DNA from: Candidatus Saccharimonadota bacterium
GTDB taxonomy: Bacteria > Patescibacteriota > Saccharimonadia > Saccharimonadales > UBA4665
Direction of reading: 5' to 3'
Length of the DNA: 19,606 bases
Assembly: GCA_029288515.1 (NCBI GenBank)
Contig: JARIHB010000182.1
Span: 1 to 19,606 of the forward strand
Shown: piece by piece, positions 13,701 through 19,606 of the stretch
Position numbering within the stretch: the first letter of the stretch is position 1
How the letters are laid out: each line of letters starts with the position of its first letter
Made by a program: the position numbers and the translations under genes
The notes under the pieces: model-generated
Seen by the model: only the letters and a program-made list of their open reading frames with translations
What the model was told of the DNA's origin: nothing
Database searches by the model: none

Positions 13701-14975
13701 CTACCAGCCGTATATCTGTACGGAGTACCCTTTACGTAACCGGTCGTGCAGATCACCGATTTGTGGTATGCGCAGCTGCCTTGATAAGCGCATAACATCA
13801 TCTGTAGTTTCGTCGCCGGTAAGTTGCAGCATGCAGCGCGTACCTTCCGGGCCCAGTGCGGCACAGACAGTGTTAAAGCCATCTAGTCTGCCATTGTAGT
13901 ATCCGCGTAGTAATCCATCGGCAATAAGACGAGGGGGCTGTTTTGTGCGTTCGGCAACACCCTCTATCAGGCCATGTAATATAACGTTAAGCCGTCCACC
14001 AGACAATAGCGGCTTACCCTGATAGGCGGCGGTGCGCAACAGCCGGGCCGTTGCAAGGTTGGTGACAGCGGCGTTAAAGCCCCACCCCCCATTACGAGTC
14101 CGTAGATCTTCACGCAGGTATCCAAAACCGGCGACGAGGTGCGTACCTTCGTTTTGGTCCTTATAGGAATCTCGCGCCCCTTGACTGTCAGGCTGTGCCC
14201 GCGAGCGTTCTGTGCTGCGTGTTGGCAATGGCCGTCCGCCGATGGCGCGGCGTTCACTGGCGCCCAATTGGCGGAGCTGTTTTTTAGGGAAGAGCGTCAC
14301 GGCCGCCGCGCTGCAGGCGACCATTTGGGCAAGCCCGCACTCCTGCTCGTGGGGGTCAGTTGTGCGCGCCCATATAACACCGGTAAATGGTGAATAGCTG
14401 CCGCCGTTTGGACGAACGTACCGCCGGGACAGCATATTTGTTACAGCGGCGTCCGCAAGCTCCTTCTTGGGGAAAATATGGTATGGCGTATCCTGCGCCT
14501 TTTGACGTATGCGCGCCGGATTGAGTTCAAGATCCATACACATTTCTACCAGGGCGTCGCCGTAGCGGACAATGATGCCTTGCTCTGAGGGGGTCGGTCG
14601 TACTTCGCCGGTGTAGTCACCATGGAAGCGCAGGGCTTCGAGTGTATGGCGGCCAAGAGTAACGCTATCCGGCACGCTCCCGTCAGGCGTTCTAACTTCG
14701 TGATACACAATATGTTTAAGCTCGCCATCTATGTACACGCTTTGTTGCGTGCCGTGTACGACCCCCGGCTGAGCAATATCGGTTTCGCGGCGGGCGACTT
14801 CCGGGTTGTAGTAGGGTGTCGGTAGAGCGCCTTCGGGTGCTGGACTACGACTTTGGTCGGCTGCGGTATAGTCGGGCCCTCTCATCTCATCTACGGCGTA
14901 AGGAGCATCACCGTAATAGGGGTCGGGCGGCAGTTCATACGGATCGTCACTCTCTTGCCCTTCAAAATTCGGCAT
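13701..14975 (-). CDS. Orphan protein B, paralogue of protein A
   Basis: An unrecognised 424-aa soluble protein. A Pro/Asp/Tyr-rich N-terminus (about 1-60) is probably disordered. The middle has GVIWARTTDPHEQECGLAQM, the place where zincin metallopeptidases carry HExxH; here only HEQEC is present. About 85 residues later comes GGWGFNAAVTNLATARLL, resembling the NEALTE helix of such enzymes with both acids replaced by Ala and Asn. The last 90 residues (GLLRGYYNGRLDGFNTVC, ALGPEG, LTGDET) match protein A. FPKK occurs twice. A Ser/Arg-rich insert of about 45 residues, absent from A, separates the two middle blocks. It follows the NTF2-like gene by 11 nt, with a TTAGG site near the start, so the two probably form an operon. 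Function is unknown; a non-catalytic peptidase-like fold is inference. Confidence 0.75.
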   Translation of the reverse strand: MPNFEGQESDDPYELPPDPYYGDAPYAVDEMRGPDYTAADQSRSPAPEGALPTPYYNPEVARRETDIAQPGVVHGTQQSVYIDGELKHIVYHEVRTPDGSVPDSVTLGRHTLEALRFHGDYTGEVRPTPSEQGIIVRYGDALVEMCMDLELNPARIRQKAQDTPYHIFPKKELADAAVTNMLSRRYVRPNGGSYSPFTGVIWARTTDPHEQECGLAQMVACSAAAVTLFPKKQLRQLGASERRAIGGRPLPTRSTERSRAQPDSQGARDSYKDQNEGTHLVAGFGYLREDLRTRNGGWGFNAAVTNLATARLLRTAAYQGKPLLSGGRLNVILHGLIEGVAERTKQPPRLIADGLLRGYYNGRLDGFNTVCAALGPEGTRCMLQLTGDETTDDVMRLSRQLRIPQIGDLHDRLRKGYSVQIYGW

Positions 14976-14986
14976 AATACCTAAGT

Positions 14987-15373
14987 TTACGCCTTGACAG
15001 TGACGCCATACGTTGTAATTTTTTTGATCTTGGCGTAGGCGCCCTGATTTTCAAAAAGGTATATATCGCAGAAGTGTACTGACGAACCATTTTTTAGCTT
15101 GATAACACCGTTGGCAATCACCCGGCTATCCTGTGAAAGCGCATTTTCCAGAGAAAAAGCCGCAATATTGTCACGGCTCATAGAGCGCAGGCTGTCGGCG
15201 ATTTCTGATTTATTGACCATCTCCTTTAGGCCGATGACATCCCAACGCACATCGTCGCTCAGTTTTTCAAGCGCATCAGATATCCGGCCGGTTACACAAT
15301 CTACGTTAAAATCTCTGACGTAACGTTTCTTAAGCGTATTGGTACAATCTTCGGCGATACTGATGTTAAGCAT
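14987..15373 (-). CDS. NTF2/SnoaL-like small protein
   Basis: A 128-aa single-domain protein. The order of elements fits the NTF2-like/SnoaL fold: an N-terminal helix, RYVRDFNVDCVTGRI, then LSDDVRWDVIGLKEM, a helix with SLRSM, and strands ending in KNGSSVHFCDIYLFENQG and IKKITTYGV. Such cone-shaped domains bind small hydrophobic ligands, act as isomerases or hydrolases, or serve as immunity and scaffold proteins. The usual catalytic Asp/His cannot be assigned with confidence. The ATG is 6 nt from a TACTAT -10, so the message is probably leaderless. It leads the operon that contains protein B. Confidence 0.65.
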   Translation of the reverse strand: MLNISIAEDCTNTLKKRYVRDFNVDCVTGRISDALEKLSDDVRWDVIGLKEMVNKSEIADSLRSMSRDNIAAFSLENALSQDSRVIANGVIKLKNGSSVHFCDIYLFENQGAYAKIKKITTYGVTVKA

Positions 15374-15379
15374 ACCCCT

Positions 15380-15388
15380 ATAGTATCA
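15380..15388 (-). promoter_or_regulatory. Leaderless extended -10 promoter of the NTF2-like gene
   Basis: The minus strand reads TGATACTAT (complement of 15380-15388), an extended -10, with AGGGGT and then ATG, so the hexamer lies exactly 6 nt from the start codon. The predicted first transcribed base falls at or next to the ATG, which would leave the GGGG unable to act as a ribosome site. Confidence 0.5.
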
Positions 15389-15409
15389 GATCAAACTCAA
15401 AACAAGTTT

Positions 15410-15438
15410 TTGGAATTGCGCTGAAAACATGACACAAT
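15410..15438 (+). promoter_or_regulatory. Leaderless promoter of the membrane receptor operon
   Basis: TTGGAA (15410-15415) and CACAAT (15433-15438) are separated by 17 nt, with four of six consensus bases each. The -10 ends 6 nt before the GTG start at 15445, with no ribosome site between. It is divergent from the NTF2-like promoter. Confidence 0.45.
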
Positions 15439-15444
15439 GCTTAT

Positions 15445-16575
15445 GTGAAAGCAGCGTCGACGTCCTATCGGTGGGTACCACTCGGTTTTGTATTGCTGGC
15501 TGCCATATCAGTATTGGCTACGTTTTTTGTTCCTGCTTCGTCGCATATGCTTAACGACACGGCAGCACACTGGCGGGCGGCAGCCAGCACGGCGCCGGTA
15601 TTTCTGTTGACCGGTGCAGCCATTATATTCATGACCGGACTTAAGAGCTTTAAGGCTGGTCGCGCTGCATATCGGCTATTAGCTGTCGGTATGCTGGTGT
15701 TCAGTGTACTGCTTATTCAGGTGGCCATTTGGGGCTTATTTGATATGTGGGATACTGCCTGGGCGACGTCGGGCTCGGGTTTGCTGCCGCTGGCGCTAAC
15801 AGCGGCACTTATATATGTGGCCGCCCGTAAGTTTGCCAAGGTGCTGCAGATCAAAAGCATACTCAATAATGCCTGGTTTGTGGTGGCTATCACGGCCGTG
15901 GCCGGAATTGCGATGGGTATCTTTGCTCATTACTTTGTAAAGTATCACATTGACGGTACTGACCTATATATAGGGACATGTTCGTGGGGTGCAACATATA
16001 TGACATGCGCTTCAATACTTATGTTTAAGGTAGCCGGAGCAATTGGTATATCGTACCGCGAGGCTATGCGCTGGCTGGCGATAAGTTTGTCGGCATTCAG
16101 CATTTCGTCATGGCATGAGGCAATCAACACGCTATGGTTTAATAACGGCAGCACATACACCGATTACGGCTACTACCTTATACCGTGGACGGTCACCGGC
16201 CTGGTGATGTTGTATGCCAGCTATCGTTTTAGGCAGATGACTATTGTCTCACATAGTGATGCGGCGTCCAGTATTGCCGTTACCGATGATGATTACTTCG
16301 ATAGCATTACGGCTATTGCCGGGCTGGCATCGCGACCCGAGGCGGTTGACGTAATTCTTGACGACCTGCGTGAGATGACGGCAACGCTGCATCCTGAAGA
16401 GAACCTATCGGTATCGCAGCGCCAGCGCCTGATGCAAATATATCGCCGGCTGGAGAAGTACCTACAAGAAGAAGATCCGCTGCGCTCGGTAAGCCACGAA
16501 GAATTATTGAACCGTGTTACGCCGCCATTTAGAGGTCTGTTAGAGCAGGAAGCTTCTAAACCAAAAGCATTTTGA
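15445..16575 (+). CDS. Seven- or eight-TM receptor-like membrane protein with helical cytosolic tail
   Basis: I cannot name this 376-aa protein. Residues 1-262 contain seven or eight hydrophobic segments (about 12-30, 50-66, 77-99, 112-128, 144-164, 180-198, 207-227, 243-261). Polar and aromatic residues sit inside the later ones, for example SSWHEAINTLW near 221-231. Residues 263-376 are soluble and mainly helical (ILDDLREM, QRQRLMQIYRRLEKYLQEED, SHEELLNRV), with no kinase, HAMP or cyclase motif. The shape recalls 7TM sensory proteins whose tail contacts a partner. The start is GTG at 15445; the nearby ATG at 15443 is out of frame and meets TGA at once. It heads a same-strand series with a VUT-family protein, a kinase and a receiver, which suggests a sensory role (inference). 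Confidence 0.7.
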   Translation: MKAASTSYRWVPLGFVLLAAISVLATFFVPASSHMLNDTAAHWRAAASTAPVFLLTGAAIIFMTGLKSFKAGRAAYRLLAVGMLVFSVLLIQVAIWGLFDMWDTAWATSGSGLLPLALTAALIYVAARKFAKVLQIKSILNNAWFVVAITAVAGIAMGIFAHYFVKYHIDGTDLYIGTCSWGATYMTCASILMFKVAGAIGISYREAMRWLAISLSAFSISSWHEAINTLWFNNGSTYTDYGYYLIPWTVTGLVMLYASYRFRQMTIVSHSDAASSIAVTDDDYFDSITAIAGLASRPEAVDVILDDLREMTATLHPEENLSVSQRQRLMQIYRRLEKYLQEEDPLRSVSHEELLNRVTPPFRGLLEQEASKPKAF

Positions 16576-16608
16576 CCAACCATACATGCTGCGTTACGAT
16601 TAAGTCAT

Positions 16609-17310
16609 ATGCCAAACGAGCTCATATTTTTTGCAACGGTGGTTATTGAGCTGTTTTTCCTCTTATATATGCTCCGTCTGGGTATGCAGGGGCTGGTGGC
16701 GGTTATTGTCGTTAACATTATCTTGGTAAGCTGCTTTGGCGCGTTGCTGATACCGCTATTTGGTTTTACGACAAATGCCGGCAATGTATTTTACTCGGTT
16801 ATTTTCCTTGCTGCCCAGATGATGGTAGAACGTTATGGCCGATCGGCCGCATCTAAATCCATCTGGATTGGCTTTAGCGCGCTTGTTATCTTTGTACTTA
16901 TGGCCCAATACAGTATTCGCCTGACCGCTGCGGCAGACGACGGCGCGCTGGCCGACTCGATGCATACAGTATTCTCCGGGGTGCCGCGCATAGCTTTGGC
17001 TAGCATGGGCGCCTACTTGATCTCTCAGCACCTCAACATATGGATATTTGCGTTTCTCAAAGACAAATACGATGGCAGGCACCTATGGCTGCGTTCGCTG
17101 CTGAGCTCGGTCGGCGGGCAACTGGTGGATAGCTCGCTATTTTTCCTGATTGCTTTTGTCGGCACATTATCTTCCGGCGGGCTGCTGCAGGCCCTGCTGA
17201 TTGGCTTCTGTACAAAAGTGCTAGTGGGGCTTATTGGCATTCCTGTTTTGTATATGGGTGGGGTCATCGGGCGGCCATTCGGCCGGGATGAACAGATAGG
17301 AGTAAAGTAG
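16609..17310 (+). CDS. VUT / YhhQ-family (queuosine precursor transporter-like) membrane protein
   Basis: A 233-aa protein with about six membrane segments. It carries the Vut_1/YhhQ signature GRHLWLRSLLSSVGGQLVDS (156-175), in which the W-x-R and D-S residues are those conserved in the family. The first family block also matches, NVFYSVIFLAAQMMVERYG (59-77), but where relatives have an acidic residue in a T-D-x-x-x-E pattern this protein has Gln70. Characterised members import queuosine precursors. Here no queuosine gene is in the window, and the gene lies between a receptor-like membrane protein (33 nt upstream) and a kinase (ATG immediately after its stop), so a sensory or co-transport role is possible. 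Family assignment is good; substrate is unknown. Confidence 0.75.
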   Translation: MPNELIFFATVVIELFFLLYMLRLGMQGLVAVIVVNIILVSCFGALLIPLFGFTTNAGNVFYSVIFLAAQMMVERYGRSAASKSIWIGFSALVIFVLMAQYSIRLTAAADDGALADSMHTVFSGVPRIALASMGAYLISQHLNIWIFAFLKDKYDGRHLWLRSLLSSVGGQLVDSSLFFLIAFVGTLSSGGLLQALLIGFCTKVLVGLIGIPVLYMGGVIGRPFGRDEQIGVK

Positions 17311-19080
17311 ATGTCTATTCGTTATAAAACAGCATTCATCTTTCTGGTGAGCGGCTTATTGCCATTCTTCATTATCGGCACGCTGGTGTTTATAGACTTT
17401 CAAAATACACTTAGGAATAGCACACTACGCAACCTGGAAGCGGTCACGACATTACAGGAATCGCGTATTATCGATCTGCTGACCGTCTATTCGCAAGGGG
17501 CTACTTTTTTTGCCGCCCAAGCCCCGATGGTTACTGCCGCGCAGGTATACGCCCAACATCCTAACGATGCCGGCAAGGAAGCATTGGCACGGGTACTGTC
17601 GTCGATGCAGGCTAGCGGCTCCGATACAAGCGTGGCTCCATTGGAAGGATTAGCTATTACCGATCCATCTGGCAGAGTTCTAAGCACCACGGCAACGTTT
17701 ACTTCGCAGCAAACGTTGCCCGTACGTTCAGACCGATTGCTTACGGATATTTTTCGCGATCATGATAATGTCTACCTTCTATTTAGCGCGCCCATTATGG
17801 CCAAAGGCGGCGTACTTGCCCGGTTTTATATGACCGTTAATGCTCAGCCCCTGTTGAACATTACAGCGAACCGTGACGGGTTGGGCGAAACTGGTGAGAC
17901 CTTTCTCGTTAAACAGTATGATAACACTAAGGGAGTTTTTATCACCCCGCTACGCTTTGATGCCAACGCCGCCTTTAAACGGACGGTACTATTGAGCGAC
18001 ACAAACCGGCCGTCGGCCGAGGCGCTGCTAAAAGAAGACAGAACCTTCACAAGCAACGTCGTTAGCTATCGAGGCAAGCCGGTCATTGCCGTCACCCGTT
18101 ACATACCCGAGGTAGGCTTGGGGATCGTTGGACAGATGGATCAGATTGAGGCCTTTATACCGGTGCGCGATCTGGCTGTGCAGGTAGTAGTATTTGCTGC
18201 GCTGCTGAGTTTGGTAACCATTTTCATCGGATCGTTTATGGCTGAGCTGTTTACCAGGCCTGTGCTGCATTTGGCGAATGTGGCTTCGCAGCTGCGCAAG
18301 GGCGACTTTTCGGCGCGCGCGAAGATTTGGACACACGATGAAATCGGCCAGCTGGGCCAGGCCTTTAACGCTATGGCAAGCGACCTTGCAAAGCAGGACC
18401 AGGCCAAGTCTGACATCATTGCCCTTATTTCGCACCAGTTGCGCACCCCGGTAACCGCCGTAAAAGGGTTCGTATCACTGATAATGCAAAACAAAGACGG
18501 CCGCATCTCGGATGATGATATAAAGAAATTGCACCTTGCATTCTTGGAGAACGAGAAGCTCAACAAGCTGATTACCCAAATATTGGAAGTTGCTCATGCC
18601 GACTCTGGCAAACTGGCCATCAAACCCGTGCAGACGGACCTAGTTAAGTTCGTACGGACGGCCGGCAAAGAGTTTGAGCCGATGTTGCAACTGCGTCATC
18701 AGAAGCTAAGTATTCTTAAACCGGCCGGCCCTATCCAGACTTCTATCGATGCGGAAAAAATTCGCTTCGTGCTCGATATATTGTTAACCAACGCCAGCAA
18801 GTACTCTCCTGAACATACAACCGTGACACTGAGTGTAACCCGGACAGATGACGTATGCCGTATACAGGTAGGTGACGAAGGCTACGGCATTAGCGCCGAG
18901 GACCAGGCAAAGCTCTTCCAGAAGTTTTCGCGTATTGAAAATGCGCGCAGTGACACGTCGGAGGGTGTGGGCCTGGGATTGTATATGGCAAAGAAGATTG
19001 TTACGCTGCATGGTGGTACGATAACGGTCAGTTCTGGCGTGAACCATGGCTCGCGTTTTACAATAGAGTTACCAAATTAA
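17311..19080 (+). CDS. Membrane sensor histidine kinase with Cache and HAMP domains
   Basis: A 589-aa transmembrane kinase. TM1 (about 8-29) and TM2 (about 288-310) enclose an extracytosolic double-Cache-like domain (30-287) with GLGETGETFLV (190-200) and a terminal GLGIVGQMD (269-277) typical of that fold. HAMP (about 312-365) contains TRPVLHLANVASQLRKGDF. HisKA has phospho-acceptor His375 in SHQLRTP. The HATPase shows N box LLTNASKYS (Asn494), G1 DEGYGI (522-527), F box LFQKFSRI and G2 GVGLGL (552-557). Its catalytic core is clearly related to the soluble kinase at 125-1363. AGGAG ends 9 nt before the ATG, within the end of the VUT gene. The receiver gene 22 nt downstream is the obvious partner. 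The ligand is unknown; Cache domains usually bind small metabolites. Confidence 0.93.
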   Translation: MSIRYKTAFIFLVSGLLPFFIIGTLVFIDFQNTLRNSTLRNLEAVTTLQESRIIDLLTVYSQGATFFAAQAPMVTAAQVYAQHPNDAGKEALARVLSSMQASGSDTSVAPLEGLAITDPSGRVLSTTATFTSQQTLPVRSDRLLTDIFRDHDNVYLLFSAPIMAKGGVLARFYMTVNAQPLLNITANRDGLGETGETFLVKQYDNTKGVFITPLRFDANAAFKRTVLLSDTNRPSAEALLKEDRTFTSNVVSYRGKPVIAVTRYIPEVGLGIVGQMDQIEAFIPVRDLAVQVVVFAALLSLVTIFIGSFMAELFTRPVLHLANVASQLRKGDFSARAKIWTHDEIGQLGQAFNAMASDLAKQDQAKSDIIALISHQLRTPVTAVKGFVSLIMQNKDGRISDDDIKKLHLAFLENEKLNKLITQILEVAHADSGKLAIKPVQTDLVKFVRTAGKEFEPMLQLRHQKLSILKPAGPIQTSIDAEKIRFVLDILLTNASKYSPEHTTVTLSVTRTDDVCRIQVGDEGYGISAEDQAKLFQKFSRIENARSDTSEGVGLGLYMAKKIVTLHGGTITVSSGVNHGSRFTIELPN

Positions 19081-19102
19081 TAATAAGGAATGGGATGGGC
19101 AT

Positions 19103-19510
19103 ATGGCACGTGTACTTGTTGTTGAAGATTACGCCAACTTACAACTTATCTATAAGGAGGCTTTAACCGGTGCCGGCTATGAAGTGGACGTAACCGGGGA
19201 CGGTCTTGATGCACTGGATATTGCTGCCAAGCGCGAGCCGGACCTTATTCTGTTAGATTTGTTGCTGCCGCACATGGGAGGGTTAGAATTCCTGCAGGCC
19301 TACGACCTTAAAAAACACGCTTCGGTAAAGGTGGTAGTGTTCAGCAATTTGTATTCGCCGAATTTGCTTGAAGAAGCCAAGCAGTTGGGAGTGGTGCACT
19401 ACCTTACGAAGTCGGACTTTACGCCGCAGGAACTCGTAGCGTTCGTTACCAAGACGCTGAATGAAAAAGCACCGCCTGCACCAGACCCGGCACCGAAAAA
19501 AGACGCCTAA
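19103..19510 (+). CDS. Stand-alone receiver (CheY-like) protein with Pro/Lys tail
   Basis: A 135-aa receiver domain. It has the acidic pair Glu8-Asp9, phosphoacceptor Asp52 in ILLDLLLP, Ser81 in VVFSNLYS in place of the more common Thr, and Lys103 in YLTKSDFTP. No output domain follows; the tail after about 120 is Pro/Ala/Lys-rich (APPAPDPAPKKDA) and probably disordered. It lies 22 nt after the Cache kinase, its likely phosphodonor. It resembles the receiver at 7302-7700 in size and single-domain design. Confidence 0.92.
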   Translation: MARVLVVEDYANLQLIYKEALTGAGYEVDVTGDGLDALDIAAKREPDLILLDLLLPHMGGLEFLQAYDLKKHASVKVVVFSNLYSPNLLEEAKQLGVVHYLTKSDFTPQELVAFVTKTLNEKAPPAPDPAPKKDA

Positions 19511-19571
19511 CACTTCCAGCTTCCGCCGTCGTGGCCAGCATGCGTTCTAGGCGTTCAAGCCGAAGACATGG

Positions 19572-19577
19572 TATAGT
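19572..19577 (+). promoter_or_regulatory. Candidate -10 near the contig end
   Basis: TGGTATAGT (19569-19577) is an extended -10-like element, similar to the GGTATAGT seen on the minus strand at 70-77. The next gene is lost because genomic sequence stops 13 nt later. No convincing -35 is seen. Low confidence. Confidence 0.25.
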
Positions 19578-19590
19578 GGTTATGTAAAGA

Positions 19591-19606
19591 CTGTCTCTTA
19601 TACACA
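19591..19606 (+). other. Nextera/Tn5 mosaic-end adapter remnant
   Basis: The final 16 bases, CTGTCTCTTATACACA, are identical to the first 16 bases of the reverse-complemented Tn5 mosaic end used in Nextera libraries. An exact match at the very edge of the window is best explained as untrimmed adapter, so genomic sequence should be taken to end at about 19590. Confidence 0.93.

Noticed and set aside
19560..19606. tRNA-like start (GGTATAGTGGTTA resembles a tRNA D-arm) at the right edge
   Set aside because: The D-stem pairs only with wobbles, no anticodon stem can form, and the final 16 bases are adapter. A -10-like element explains the text better.
1..19606. Recoded TGA (genetic code 25)
   Set aside because: TGA ends several clear genes at expected places, such as 1983-1985, 11089-11091, 11549-11551 and 12046-12048.
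1..19606. CRISPR array, insertion sequence or prophage
   Set aside because: No repeated spacer pattern, transposase, integrase or terminal inverted repeats were seen; the Tn5 mosaic-end match at the right edge is library adapter.

Overview
The window reads as one end of a contig from a streamlined, mid-GC bacterium, most likely a Candidate Phyla Radiation / Patescibacteria member, with Saccharibacteria the best guess (inference, about 0.6). The reasons are a compact type IV pilus cluster, tightly packed genes, several promoters placed so that transcripts would be leaderless, and orphan protein families. TGA is used as a normal stop (for example at 1983-1985 and 11549-11551), so the recoded genetic code of Absconditabacteria/Gracilibacteria does not apply. 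The last 16 bases (19591-19606) match the Nextera/Tn5 mosaic-end adapter and are probably not genomic.

Layout, left to right. (1) 1-1363, minus: the 5' end of a truncated gene and a soluble PAS histidine kinase, divergent from a greA-like gene (1500-1985). (2) 2095-5044, plus: a small redox operon with an exported FMN-binding-like protein, an ApbE flavin transferase, and a fusion of an RnfD/NqrB-like membrane domain to a ferredoxin-NADP reductase domain. Together they look like a minimal route for carrying electrons from cytosolic NAD(P)H to an extracytosolic flavoprotein. A YbhN/LPG-synthase-like membrane protein follows at 5086. (3) 6049-7700, minus: an orphan protein (A) and a stand-alone receiver protein. 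(4) 7846-13555, plus: a type IV pilus cluster of pilB, pilC, four overlapping minor-pilin-like genes, a possible PilM-like protein and a separately promoted major pilin with a strong terminator. (5) 13701-15373, minus: orphan protein B, a paralogue of A, behind an NTF2/SnoaL-like small protein. (6) 15445-19510, plus: a 7-8 TM receptor-like protein, a VUT/YhhQ-like transporter-family protein, a Cache-HAMP histidine kinase and a stand-alone receiver, which look like one sensory operon.

Taken together, the window pairs a surface pilus with two kinase/receiver sets and an unusual envelope redox module, as might suit a host-attached or surface-living small bacterium. No tRNA, rRNA, CRISPR array, insertion sequence or attachment site is supported. 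No gap between genes exceeds about 145 bases.
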